NCBI RefSeq assembly: GCF_900106535.1
Contig: NZ_FNOH01000010.1
Span: forward strand, 248,001 to 312,000
Source of the DNA: Myxococcus xanthus
Lineage (GTDB): Bacteria > Myxococcota > Myxococcia > Myxococcales > Myxococcaceae
DNA length: 64,000 nt
Direction of reading: 5' to 3'
A program made the translations under genes and the position numbers. A model generated the notes under the pieces. The model was not told where the DNA came from. It did not search any database and was given only the letters and a program-made list of their open reading frames with translations. Numbering within the stretch: position 1 is the stretch's first letter; every line of letters begins with the position of its first letter. Positions 15,642 to 27,304 of this stretch are shown in pieces.

Positions 15642-17791
15642 TACCCCTGGCGAGTGTTGGGAGCGCTTCGGCGCCCGATGGAGACTTCACTGATGTGTTC
15701 GAGATAGTCGGGGATCAGCTTCGCGGAGATGATCCACATGTACGGGTCCGGACCTGCGTGAATCCCGGCGTCCTGTACGTACTGCCCACCGTCGTCCTCA
15801 CAGAGATAGTGGAACGAACGGCGGTGGCGGGCGGCGTACCAACGGCGTGCCGCATCCACCAGGGCGACGTAGGTGGACGGCCCCGCGTCGCTCAGGGGGA
15901 ACAGCCGTGCCATGTCGAGCAGGCTGTAGAGATTGGTGCCCTGCTGGCCCAGCTCCAGGACGGCGGCGCCCACGGCCACGCCATTGCGGCGCGCGATGAG
16001 GATTTCGCGCTCGCGCTCCAGGCCAAAGGTGTTCCACTGCCCCTGCACCGCGCGCATGTCGATGCGGTCGCGCGTGAAGTCGAGCGCCTCCACGTAGCAG
16101 GACGGACGCGAATGGGCGATGTGGTCCGTCAGCAGCGTCAGCTCGGCGGAGGTGGCGGGGCTGATGGTGATGCCCTCGTGCAGCCGGCCCGTCTGCTCGT
16201 GCGTGTAGACGTCCATCATGTGGACCTTGCGCGTGAAGGCCAGCTCCGGGTTCGCCGCCATGTGCCGCTCGCCGTAGCGGACGTGCGCGCGCGCGATCCA
16301 GGGGTTGAGGCCTTCCACGTAGGCCACGGCCCAGCGGAAGTCGGCGTCGCTCTGCGGGTGCTCGAAGCAACGCACGTACAGGTCGTGCATGATGCGGCCC
16401 GGCTCCAGTCCCTTGAGGGCGGGCTTGCCCGGGCGCTTCGCCACCTGGTGTCCCATCCAGGTGTGCCGGTACGACTTCATGATGGACAGCGTCGCCTCGG
16501 GGCCGCGCTCGGACGGCCAGACGGCCTGGCAGAAGAGCTGCGGAACTTCCGCGGCGCGCTTGGCCATGTGGCTGAAGGCTTGCTTCAGCGCGTCGAATTC
16601 CTGAGAGGACTTGTTCGCCAGGCTGAAGAAGCCAGACAGCGTGAAGACATCCCAGAGCCCCTCTTCCTGCACATCACTGGTGCAAGTGTTGGGATTGGTC
16701 GTCTGGGAGACGAAGCGCACCCAGCGCGCCTCGTCGGAAGAGTAGGGCGACACGCTCAGGCCACACAGCACGGTGCCGTCAGCGCGCGCGCTGGTGACGT
16801 AGCGGATTTCACCGCGCAGGCTGATGGACTGGCCGTCCGGCGTGTGGAGCTCGAGCAGGGGCGGCAGCAGGCCCGGGAACAGCAGGTCCTCCGGGCGGCA
16901 GCGGATGCACATGCCGGAGAAGGACAGGTCCAACACCGCGCGCTCCATCTCCCCCTGCTCGCGCCACAGCGGGTGGTGGAAGGTGACGCGCACGCCCTCG
17001 GGCGCGGGCGAGCGGCGGTGCCAGCGGTGACGGATGCGGAAGAGGACGTCGGGCAGCGGCGACGTGAAGCGCTGGCCGCCCGGCGTTCCCGCCTCCAGGC
17101 GCATGCGGTACGCGCTGTTGTGGCCGATGACGTCGATGTCGTAGGGCGCCTCGCCCCAGTCGGTCACCGGGTCCTCGGCGTGCCACTCCAGTTGCTCCGT
17201 CTCCGCGTTGTAGCGCTCCAACACCAGGCGGACGGTGCGGCCCATGCGGCGCAGCACACCCTTGTTGCCCGCGGTGCTGATGGCCAGGAGGATGGCGCGG
17301 ATGCGCTCGGCCTCGTCGATGGTGTCCTGTACCGGAAGGGCAGACGCGGCCGGCTCCGCGACGCCACGCTTCAGCGCGTCCGCCAGCAGCGTCAGGATTT
17401 GACGGCCCTGCTCAAGGGAGACGTTCGCCAACTGCAGCCCCACCGGGGTCCCGGCCGTCTCTGCGTCCGTGCGGATGAAGGCGCCCCGGATGGGACCCAG
17501 CGTCACGCCGCAGCCGGACAGATAGACGGGCAGGGCGCGCGCGTCGGAGGTGTCCACCTCACCCTTGGGCATCACCCACACCACGGTGGGGCTCAGCCGC
17601 GTCACCACGCCAATGGCGCCATCCAACGTGCCCACGGAGCAGGTGATGGCATCCGCGCCCGTCCCGTGCAGGGAGTAGCCCGAATCATCCAGCGCGGCCT
17701 CGGCGGGCGGCAGCGGAATCACGTTGAACAGCGCGTCACGGCTGCGGAACTCGACCGACCGACGGTCGGAGAGCGGGTTTCCCCCTTCCAT
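15641..17791 (-). CDS. PilZ-domain protein with C-terminal acyltransferase-like region
   Basis: 716 residues from the ATG at 17791, which has AGAAGGGGG upstream. An in-frame ATG at 17917 would add 42 low-complexity residues and overlaps a palindrome. The first 130 residues resemble no family I can name. Residues about 265-385 form a PilZ-like domain with D-L-S-F-S-G (DxSxxG motif); the upstream Arg motif is less clear (RHRWHRR), so c-di-GMP binding is uncertain. The last 320 residues contain EREILIARRNGVAVGAAVLELG, resembling the central strands of GNAT acyltransferases. TAATG coupling to the metalloprotein gene suggests a shared pathway. Confidence 0.65.
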   Translation of the reverse strand: MEGGNPLSDRRSVEFRSRDALFNVIPLPPAEAALDDSGYSLHGTGADAITCSVGTLDGAIGVVTRLSPTVVWVMPKGEVDTSDARALPVYLSGCGVTLGPIRGAFIRTDAETAGTPVGLQLANVSLEQGRQILTLLADALKRGVAEPAASALPVQDTIDEAERIRAILLAISTAGNKGVLRRMGRTVRLVLERYNAETEQLEWHAEDPVTDWGEAPYDIDVIGHNSAYRMRLEAGTPGGQRFTSPLPDVLFRIRHRWHRRSPAPEGVRVTFHHPLWREQGEMERAVLDLSFSGMCIRCRPEDLLFPGLLPPLLELHTPDGQSISLRGEIRYVTSARADGTVLCGLSVSPYSSDEARWVRFVSQTTNPNTCTSDVQEEGLWDVFTLSGFFSLANKSSQEFDALKQAFSHMAKRAAEVPQLFCQAVWPSERGPEATLSIMKSYRHTWMGHQVAKRPGKPALKGLEPGRIMHDLYVRCFEHPQSDADFRWAVAYVEGLNPWIARAHVRYGERHMAANPELAFTRKVHMMDVYTHEQTGRLHEGITISPATSAELTLLTDHIAHSRPSCYVEALDFTRDRIDMRAVQGQWNTFGLEREREILIARRNGVAVGAAVLELGQQGTNLYSLLDMARLFPLSDAGPSTYVALVDAARRWYAARHRRSFHYLCEDDGGQYVQDAGIHAGPDPYMWIISAKLIPDYLEHISEVSIGRRSAPNTRQG

Positions 17792-17908
17792 AATCAGGCG
17801 CCCCCTTCTCCGGTGCTGAGGAACCCCTGATGCAGTCGTCGAAATTGCAAGCACGGTTGTTCCTCCCTGCTCCAGCGGTGCTGCGTTAGGCGGCGAATCG
17901 CTATAGGT

Positions 17909-17921
17909 CCGTATCATACGG
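17909..17921. promoter_or_regulatory. 13-bp perfect palindrome upstream of the PilZ gene
   Basis: CCGTATCATACGG has six-base perfect arms around one C, a spacing impossible for an RNA hairpin but normal for a dimeric DNA-binding protein. It lies 118 bases before the preferred start at 17791 in a 396-bp divergent gap, so it may also act on the plus-strand gene at 18188. Confidence 0.45.
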
Positions 17922-18187
17922 ATTTCCGAGGAACAGTCAAATCGGATTTGTGCAGTCAGGCTGTTTTCTGGCTGGCGGAATGGACGTCCGTGGGTCGTAG
18001 GTGACAGCAGCCCACTTCCAAGTCTTACGAAGCGATTCGCCGCGACGGCACACTCATACGGCCAAGATGCTGCGCGGCTGTAATGTCATAAGTCTGGCAG
18101 GCTGTGCGTACTTTCTCTTAGTGAAATGGCGTTCGTCAGACCCGCTCGTTAGAGTTCCCTCAGTCCAGCGAGCGGGAGGTGTGAGGG
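17922..18187. other. Divergent intergenic region without genes
   Basis: Together with 17792-17921 this forms a gap of 396 bases between divergent genes. I see no reading frame with coding-like third positions and no RNA gene. It should hold promoters for both directions; the ribosome site GGGAGGTGTGAGGG is at its right end. Confidence 0.5.
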
Positions 18188-18751
18188 ATGAGTGCTGTCA
18201 TGAGCGCTGTGGGAGGAACGCAGGCTTTGGAGCAACTCCAGGCGCCTGTTCACGGCCGCGCCGTGGGCCTGGTGCCGGTGGACTCGCCAGACGTACTCCG
18301 AGTGGATGTCGCGGAGGTCGTTGGCGGCGCGGTGGAGCTCCTCTCAGTCACGCGCCGCTTGCGAGGAGTGCGGGTTTCCCTGGAGCTTCCAGAGGATCCG
18401 GTCCCCGCTAATGTTAGTCACCGGCGGCTGCAGCAGGTGCTGCTGCTGTTGCTGGCGCACGCGGCGGATGCATCGAACGGGCAGGGCGTTCGTGTGATGG
18501 TGGATTCCGCTGACGACTTCGGGGACCTGCCGCCCCGCTTCCAGGTCCAGGTCGCGGGGGCGTCGCTGTCCTCGCGGGAGCTCCAGGCGGTCTTCCTGTC
18601 TCCGATGTTGGTGGGGCCGCTGCACCGCAAGCTGGCCCGGGCCCGGGAGCTGACGGAGTCCATGGGTGGCACCTTGGAGGTGGCCAGCAGCGCGGCCGCC
18701 GGCATCACCGTGACGGTGGAGTTGCCCGCACCGGGGATGTCCAGCTGGTAG
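18188..18751 (+). CDS. Histidine-kinase-like ATPase domain protein, orphan and degenerate
   Basis: 187 residues that read as a stand-alone HATPase_c-like module. SHRRLQQVLLLLLAHAADASN near 82-102 resembles the N-box helix, with the usual Asn-x3-Asn partly lost (AHAADAS). The end, KLARARELTESMGGTLEVASSAAAGITVTVELPAP, matches the G2 lid/last-strand region of sensor kinases. No phospho-acceptor His domain or sensor precedes it, and no response regulator is adjacent. It may be a kinase-derived regulator or anti-sigma-like protein. ATP binding is doubtful because the G1 loop (DxGxG) is not evident. Confidence 0.55.
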   Translation: MSAVMSAVGGTQALEQLQAPVHGRAVGLVPVDSPDVLRVDVAEVVGGAVELLSVTRRLRGVRVSLELPEDPVPANVSHRRLQQVLLLLLAHAADASNGQGVRVMVDSADDFGDLPPRFQVQVAGASLSSRELQAVFLSPMLVGPLHRKLARARELTESMGGTLEVASSAAAGITVTVELPAPGMSSW

Positions 18752-18800
18752 TCCGGGCGGGCCGCCATGCCCGCCGCTGAGCCACGACTTGAAGAGGAAG

Positions 18801-18837
18801 AGGAGGGCGGGCCGCCAGTGCCTGGCCCTCCTTTTTC
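18801..18837 (+). terminator. Rho-independent terminator after the 18188 gene
   Basis: Arms AGGAGGGC (18801-18808) and GCCCTCCT (18825-18832) followed by five T. It separates this gene from the TCA block. Confidence 0.8.
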
Positions 18838-18955
18838 GTTGAGTCGCCGGGGATGCCGGCCGTGTCGTTTCGCGCTCGCGCGGCGGCCGGCCGTTCTTCC
18901 GCGCCCGGCCATTGGCTCCGATAAGTCGTTCCGCGTGAGCCCGTGGCCAAACTCC

Positions 18956-18984
18956 TTGACGTCGCGGGGCGGGTTCTCGACTAT
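18956..18984 (+). promoter_or_regulatory. Candidate sigma-70-type promoter of icd
   Basis: TTGACG (18956-18961), 17-base spacer, GACTAT (18979-18984). This would start transcription about 40 bases before the icd ATG. Confidence 0.45.
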
Positions 18985-19029
18985 CCCGCGCCGATTCTTA
19001 CACGGTCACACCTTCTCAGGAGCACATCC

Positions 19030-21305
<2,276 letters not shown>

Positions 21306-21324
21306 TCGCTGGACAGTCACGTGC

Positions 21325-21350
21325 GGCCCGCTGGGGAAACCTGGCGGGCC
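21325..21350 (+). terminator. Hairpin after mdh without U-tract
   Basis: Arms GGCCCGC (21325-21331) and GCGGGCC (21344-21350). No T run follows, so it may be a partial terminator or pause site in the 219-bp gap before sdhA. Confidence 0.35.
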
Positions 21351-21400
21351 CTGTGCCTGATGCTGTGGATGACGCGGGCTAATTGCCCCGGACGCCATCG

Positions 21401-21428
21401 TTGCAGCGCGTTTTCACCAAGTTAACTA
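21401..21428 (+). promoter_or_regulatory. Candidate promoter of sdhAB
   Basis: TTGCAG (21401-21406), 16-base spacer, TAACTA (21423-21428), about 100 bases before sdhA. Weak match; the gap holds no other coding sequence. Confidence 0.3.
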
Positions 21429-21527
21429 GCCTGTAGAACTCGCACGGGACGTCCGGGCCCTGGCGCGCCACCTGGCGGGCCGGCTCAACCGAGCAGTGTC
21501 CGACGTCCGGCAGTCAAGGAGACGATG

Positions 21528-23405
21528 ATGGCACCAGCAGCGCGGTTCACGGTGGTGGGCGGCGGCCTCGCCGGGCTGATGACGACGATCAAGCTCGCGG
21601 AGGCGGGCCACCAGGTGGATGTGCTCTCGCTCGTCCCGGTGAAGCGTTCCCACTCCGTTTGTGCCCAGGGCGGCATCAACGGCGCGGTGAACACCAAGGG
21701 CGAAGGCGACCACCCGGATATCCACGTGAAGGACACGCTGCGCGGCGGCGACTTCCTCGCGGAGCAGGTTTCGGTGAAGGGCATGTGTCATGCCGCGCCC
21801 GGCATCATCTACCTGTTGGACCGCATGGGCGTGACGTTCAACCGCACGCCGGAAGGTCTGTTGGACTTCCGCCGCTTCGGCGGCACGCTGCACCACCGCA
21901 CGGCCTTCGCCGGCGCCACCACCGGCCAGCAGCTGCTCTACGCGCTGGACGAGCAGGTCCGCCGCTATGAGGCCGAGGGCAAGGTCACCAAGTACGAGTA
22001 CTGGGAGTGGCTCGGCACGGTGAAGGACGACAGCGGGCGCTGCATCGGCAGCGTGGCCGTCGACCTGCGCACCATGGAGATCCGCACCTTCCCGGCCGAG
22101 GCCGTCTGCCTGGCCACGGGTGGTCCGGGCATCGTCTTCGGACGCTCCACCAACTCCATCATCAACACCGGCACCGCCGCGGGCCGCGCCTACATGGAGG
22201 GCGCGCACTACGCCAACGGTGAGTTCATCCAGGTGCACCCGACGTCGATTCCGGGCGAGGACAAGCTCCGCCTGATGAGCGAGTCGGTGCGTGGCGAGGG
22301 CGGCCGCGTCTGGGTGCCCCGCAAGAAGGGCGACACGCGGGCGCCTCAGCAGATCCCGGAGGCGGAGCGCTGGTACTTCCTGGAAGAGAAGTACCCCAAG
22401 TACAAGAACCTGGTGCCGCGCGACGTGGCCACCCGCGAGATCTTCATGGTCTGCCGCGAGCTGGGCATGGGCATCAACGGCCGGGACGGCGTGTACCTGG
22501 ACGTCACGCACATCCCCGCGCCGGTGCTGGACGCCAAGATCAAGGGCGTCATGGAGATCTACGAGAAGTTCGTCGGTGACGACCCGCGCAAGGTGCCCAT
22601 GGTCATCTTCCCGGGCATGCACTACTCCATGGGCGGCCTGTACGTGAACTTCGAGGCCGACCCGAAGACGCAGACGCCGGCCGAGGGCAGCCCGAAGAAC
22701 CAGTCCACCACCATCCCCGGCCTCTACGCCGCGGGCGAGGCGGACTACGCCTTCCACGGCGCGAACCGCCTGGGCGCCAACTCGCTGCTGTCGTGCATCT
22801 ACTCCGGCATGATCGGCGGCCCGGCCATGGTCTCCTTCGCCAAGAGCCAGGGCACCAGCGCCGCGGCGATGCCGGAGAAGCACTTCCAGGCCGCCCGGCA
22901 GTACTGGCAGGACCGCTTCGCCACCATGCTCAAGATGAGTGGCACGGAGAACCCGTACGGGCTCGCCAAGGAGCTGGGCGACACCATGACGGAGAACTGC
23001 ACCGTCGTGCGCTACAACGACCGTCTGAAGAAGACGATCGAGAAGATCCGCGAGCTCAAGGAGCGCTGGAAGAACGTCAACGTGCTGGACACGGGCAATG
23101 TGGCCAACCGCGCGCTGTCGTACACCAACCAGCTGTGGAACATGTTCGAGCTGGGCGAGGTCATCGCGACCAGCGCGCTGCTCCGCGACGAGAGCCGCGG
23201 CGCCCACTACAAGCCGGACTTCTCGCTGCCCGAACCGAAGACGAAGGACCCGACGCAGGACCCGGAGTGGATGAGCCTGTGGCGTGCGCGCCACGAGAAG
23301 TGGGCGAAGACGACCGTCGCGACGTACAGCGAGGCCGGCCCGAAGATCCACTACGAGGACATCCCTACGCCCGTGCTGGACCCCGAGCCGCGCTGGTACG
23401 CCTGA
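21528..23405 (+). CDS. sdhA: Succinate dehydrogenase / fumarate reductase flavoprotein subunit
   Basis: Catalytic FAD subunit of complex II, oxidising succinate. The 625-residue chain has the FAD motif FTVVGGGLAGLMTTIKLAEAG at the N-terminus, SVCAQGGINGAVNTKGEGD, the flavinylation region in FGGTLHHRTAFAGATTGQ, active-site VHPTSIPG and GMHYSMGG, and LYAAGEADYAFHGANRLGANSLL near the second FAD motif. Of two tandem ATGs (21525, 21528) the second is six bases from AAGGAG and is preferred. It belongs to the menaquinone-linked (Bacillus/Wolinella-like) class. No sdhC precedes it. Confidence 0.95.
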   Translation: MAPAARFTVVGGGLAGLMTTIKLAEAGHQVDVLSLVPVKRSHSVCAQGGINGAVNTKGEGDHPDIHVKDTLRGGDFLAEQVSVKGMCHAAPGIIYLLDRMGVTFNRTPEGLLDFRRFGGTLHHRTAFAGATTGQQLLYALDEQVRRYEAEGKVTKYEYWEWLGTVKDDSGRCIGSVAVDLRTMEIRTFPAEAVCLATGGPGIVFGRSTNSIINTGTAAGRAYMEGAHYANGEFIQVHPTSIPGEDKLRLMSESVRGEGGRVWVPRKKGDTRAPQQIPEAERWYFLEEKYPKYKNLVPRDVATREIFMVCRELGMGINGRDGVYLDVTHIPAPVLDAKIKGVMEIYEKFVGDDPRKVPMVIFPGMHYSMGGLYVNFEADPKTQTPAEGSPKNQSTTIPGLYAAGEADYAFHGANRLGANSLLSCIYSGMIGGPAMVSFAKSQGTSAAAMPEKHFQAARQYWQDRFATMLKMSGTENPYGLAKELGDTMTENCTVVRYNDRLKKTIEKIRELKERWKNVNVLDTGNVANRALSYTNQLWNMFELGEVIATSALLRDESRGAHYKPDFSLPEPKTKDPTQDPEWMSLWRARHEKWAKTTVATYSEAGPKIHYEDIPTPVLDPEPRWYA

Positions 23406-23449
23406 GACGGGAACCACTCAACCGATTTGGAAGTGAAGGGTCGAGCCAC

Positions 23450-24259
23450 ATGGACACTGCACAAGCATCCGCTGTCACCACCAAGACCATCACCTTCCGC
23501 ATCTGGCGGCAGGATGATCCCGCGAAGCCAGGCCACTTCGATGAGTTCAAGGTTCCCTATGCGAAGGGCGCCAACGTCATCTCGTGCCTGATGGAGATCC
23601 AGCGCAACCCCGTCACCGTGGAGGGCAAGCGCGTGGCCCCGGTGATCTGGGACGCCGCATGTCTGGAAGAGGTCTGTGGCAGCTGCGCCATGAACATCAA
23701 CGGCCGCGTGCGCATGGCCTGCTCGGCGCTGATCGACAAGCTGGAGCAGCCGATCACGCTGGAGCCCATGAGCAAGTTCCCCGTGGTGCGTGACCTCACG
23801 GTGAACCGCGACCGCATGTTCGACGCGCTCAAGCGCATCAAGGGCTGGGTGCCCATCGACGGCACGCACAACCTGGGGCCGGGGCCGCGCCAGGCGCCCG
23901 TGGACCAGTCGGTGATGTACGTGCTGTCCACGTGCATCACCTGCGGCAGCTGCCTGGAGGCGTGCCCCCAGGTGACGCAGGAGAACGACTTCGTGGGCGC
24001 GGCGGCCATCAGCCAGGCCCGCCTGTTCAACATGAACCCCACGGGCAAGATGAACTCCGAGGAGCGCGTGCGCTCGCTCATGGGGCCCGGCGGCATCCAG
24101 GACTGCGGCAAGGCGCAGAACTGCGTGAAGGTCTGCCCGAAGGAGATTCCGCTCGTCACGTCCATCGCGGTGATGAACCGCGAGGTGACCAAGCTCACCA
24201 TCAAGGACATCTTCTTCCAGGACGAGGCCCCCAAGGGCCACGGCAGCGGTCCGGGGTAG
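23450..24259 (+). CDS. sdhB: Succinate dehydrogenase iron-sulfur subunit
   Basis: Carries electrons from SdhA toward quinone. In 269 residues, CLEEVCGSCAMNINGRVRMAC around 75-95 holds the [2Fe-2S] cysteines. CITCGSCLEACP near 165 and CGKAQNCVKVCP near 220 hold the [4Fe-4S]/[3Fe-4S] sets. ATG at 23450 is preceded by GAAGGG; the reading frame extends much further upstream inside sdhA, but that is a shadow. It follows sdhA after 44 bases. No membrane anchor gene follows it either. Confidence 0.95.
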   Translation: MDTAQASAVTTKTITFRIWRQDDPAKPGHFDEFKVPYAKGANVISCLMEIQRNPVTVEGKRVAPVIWDAACLEEVCGSCAMNINGRVRMACSALIDKLEQPITLEPMSKFPVVRDLTVNRDRMFDALKRIKGWVPIDGTHNLGPGPRQAPVDQSVMYVLSTCITCGSCLEACPQVTQENDFVGAAAISQARLFNMNPTGKMNSEERVRSLMGPGGIQDCGKAQNCVKVCPKEIPLVTSIAVMNREVTKLTIKDIFFQDEAPKGHGSGPG

Positions 24260-24300
24260 GGCGCTCGCCAGCGACTTCCCGGCGTTCTCTGGCTTCAAGC

Positions 24301-24340
24301 GGCCCCGGGCCGGCGTCCATTCGAGACGCCGGGCGGGGCC
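24301..24340 (+). terminator. Strong hairpin terminator after sdhB
   Basis: A GC-rich stem, GGCCCCGGGCCGGCGTC against GACGCCGGGCGGGGCC with a short bulge, starts 42 bases past the sdhB stop. It is followed by GCTGTTTGG, a poor U-tract. The remaining 205 bases up to sucC show no gene. Confidence 0.55.
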
Positions 24341-24545
24341 GCCGCTGTTTGGGTGTCCGTGGAAAACCCTGCGGTGAAGGCAGGCTCATCTTCGCGGACA
24401 TCCCTGATTATCTGCCGTGCACCCTGTCGGACGATGCAGGTGTACCGGGGTCAAACGGTCTTGCACTCCGTCCTTTTCTGCGCAATGAGGGCCCGGCGCT
24501 GACGCCTCTGTTCAGGCTGTCTCCCTCGTCTCCACCGGAGCCTCG

Positions 24546-25706
24546 ATGAAGATCCACGAGTACCAGGGCAAGGAAATCTTCCGGAAGTACGGCGTGCCCA
24601 CGCCGAAGGGCATCCTCGCCGTTTCCGCCAACGACGCGGAGGCCGCCGCGAAGGAGCTCGGCACTTCTGTGGTCGTCGTGAAGGCCCAGATCCACGCAGG
24701 TGGCCGTGGCAAGGGCGGCGGCGTGAAGCTGGCCAAGAGCCCCGCGGAAGCCAAGGAGCTGGCCAAGCAGATGCTTGGCATGAAGCTCAAGACCATCCAG
24801 ACCGGGCCGGAAGGCCAGACGGTCCACAAGGTCTACATCGAAGAAGGTCTCGCCATTGGCCAGGAGCTGTACCTGGGCGTGACGCTGGACCGCGCCACCA
24901 GCCGCATCACCTTCATGGCCTCCCGCGAGGGCGGCGTGGAGATTGAAGAGGTGGCGGAGAAGCACCCGGAGAAGATCCTCCGCGAGTCGGTGGACCCGGC
25001 CGTGGGCTTCCAGGACTTCCAGGGCCGCAAGCTGGCCTTCGGGCTGGGCCTGACGGGCCCCACGGTGAACAAGTTCACCCAATTCTGCTCGGCGCTGTAC
25101 CGGATGTTCATGGACACGGACGCCTCGCTCGTGGAGATCAACCCGCTGGTCATCCTGAAGGATGGCGGCGTGGTGGCGCTCGACGCGAAGGTGACCTTCG
25201 ACGAGAACGCGCTCTACCGGCACAAGGACCTGCTGGAGTACCGCGACCTGGCCGAAGAGGAGCCCCGTGAGATCCAGGCCAAGGAGTGGGATCTGGCCTA
25301 CATCGCGCTGGATGGCAACATCGGCTGCATGGTGAACGGCGCCGGCCTGGCGATGGCCACCATGGACACCATCAAGCTGGTGGGCGGCAGTCCGGCCAAC
25401 TTCCTGGACGTGGGCGGCGGCGCCAACAAGGAGAAGGTCACCGCGGCCTTCAAGCTCATCCTGGCGGACCCGGCCGTGAAGGCGGTGCTGGTCAACATCT
25501 TTGGCGGCATCATGAAGTGCGACGTCATCGCCGAGGGCATCATCGCCGCGGCGAAGGAGGTCCAGCTCAAGGTTCCGCTCGTGGTGCGGCTGGAAGGCAC
25601 CAACGTTGAGAAGGGCAAGGAGCTGCTGAGCAACTCCGGCCTCGCCATCACCCCGGCGGACAACCTGCGTCAGGCGGCGGAGAAGGCCGTCGCTGCGGTG
25701 AAGTAA
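24546..25706 (+). CDS. sucC: Succinyl-CoA synthetase beta subunit
   Basis: ATP-grasp subunit that binds nucleotide and works with SucD in succinyl-CoA to succinate conversion. 386 residues, close to 388 in E. coli. [20 protein letters not shown] opens the ATP-grasp fold, [16 protein letters not shown] near 50 is the nucleotide loop, [11 protein letters not shown] near 196 holds Mg ligands, and [18 protein letters not shown] near 260 is the CoA-ligase region. GGAG precedes the ATG. Confidence 0.97.
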   Translation: MKIHEYQGKEIFRKYGVPTPKGILAVSANDAEAAAKELGTSVVVVKAQIHAGGRGKGGGVKLAKSPAEAKELAKQMLGMKLKTIQTGPEGQTVHKVYIEEGLAIGQELYLGVTLDRATSRITFMASREGGVEIEEVAEKHPEKILRESVDPAVGFQDFQGRKLAFGLGLTGPTVNKFTQFCSALYRMFMDTDASLVEINPLVILKDGGVVALDAKVTFDENALYRHKDLLEYRDLAEEEPREIQAKEWDLAYIALDGNIGCMVNGAGLAMATMDTIKLVGGSPANFLDVGGGANKEKVTAAFKLILADPAVKAVLVNIFGGIMKCDVIAEGIIAAAKEVQLKVPLVVRLEGTNVEKGKELLSNSGLAITPADNLRQAAEKAVAAVK

Positions 25707-25735
25707 TCCCGCGCACTCTTTCCTGAAAGAACGCC

Positions 25736-26635
<900 letters not shown>

Positions 26636-26668
26636 ACCCCAACGGAAACACGAGAAGGAGCCAGTCAC

Positions 26669-27106
26669 ATGGCTATCGAGCGTACGCTGTCCATCATCAA
26701 GCCGGACGGCCTGGAGAAGGGCGTCATCGGGAAGATCATCAGCCGCTTCGAGGAGAAGGGGCTGAAGCCGGTCGCCATCCGCCTGCAGCACCTGTCCCAG
26801 GCGCAGGCCGAGGGCTTCTACGCGGTCCACAAGGCCCGGCCCTTCTTCAAGGACCTGGTGCAGTTCATGATCTCCGGCCCGGTGGTCCTGATGGTGCTGG
26901 AAGGTGAGAACGCGGTCCTGGCCAACCGGGACATCATGGGCGCCACCAACCCCGCGCAGGCGGCCGAGGGCACCATCCGCAAGGACTTCGCCACCAGCAT
27001 CGACAAGAACACGGTGCACGGCTCCGACAGCCTGGAGAACGCGAAGATCGAGATCGCGTACTTCTTCCGGGAGACGGAGATCCACTCCTACCCGTACCAG
27101 AAGTAG
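26669..27106 (+). CDS. ndk: Nucleoside diphosphate kinase
   Basis: Phosphorylates nucleoside diphosphates through a phosphohistidine. 145 residues: [21 protein letters not shown] is the usual start, and [19 protein letters not shown] has the catalytic His near 117. AAGGAG is nine bases before the ATG. It follows sucCD after 33 bases, which makes metabolic sense because succinyl-CoA synthetase produces the NTP. Confidence 0.97.
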   Translation: MAIERTLSIIKPDGLEKGVIGKIISRFEEKGLKPVAIRLQHLSQAQAEGFYAVHKARPFFKDLVQFMISGPVVLMVLEGENAVLANRDIMGATNPAQAAEGTIRKDFATSIDKNTVHGSDSLENAKIEIAYFFRETEIHSYPYQK

Positions 27107-27192
27107 CCGGCCGGCCGCCTATGGGGCCGCCGTTCCAGGCCCGGTGTCCGTGCTCTCAGAAGGCGCGGGCCCGGGCCGCTGTTCTTCCAGGA

Positions 27193-27211
27193 GACACTAC
27201 CGGGTAGTGTC
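27193..27211. promoter_or_regulatory. 19-bp palindrome upstream of rlmN
   Basis: GACACTACC-G-GGTAGTGTC: nine-base perfect arms around a single base, 94 bases before the rlmN start and 86 after the ndk stop. The one-base centre rules out an RNA hairpin of that register and suits a homodimeric DNA-binding regulator. Confidence 0.6.
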
Positions 27212-27304
27212 CACGAGGCGGGCAGGGGAGCATGGGCTCCTTTGACTTGCCGTGCCCAGGTGTGGGAAGGGACGCCCCTGGGCCCACCGTTAAGCGCAAC
27301 GACG

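Noticed and set aside
15641-17917. Longer PilZ protein starting at 17917
   Set aside because: The 42 added residues are low complexity, the ribosome site is poor and the ATG lies in a palindromic probable operator.
21525-21527. First ATG of sdhA
   Set aside because: Only three bases from AAGGAG; the second ATG at 21528 has six and gives normal spacing.
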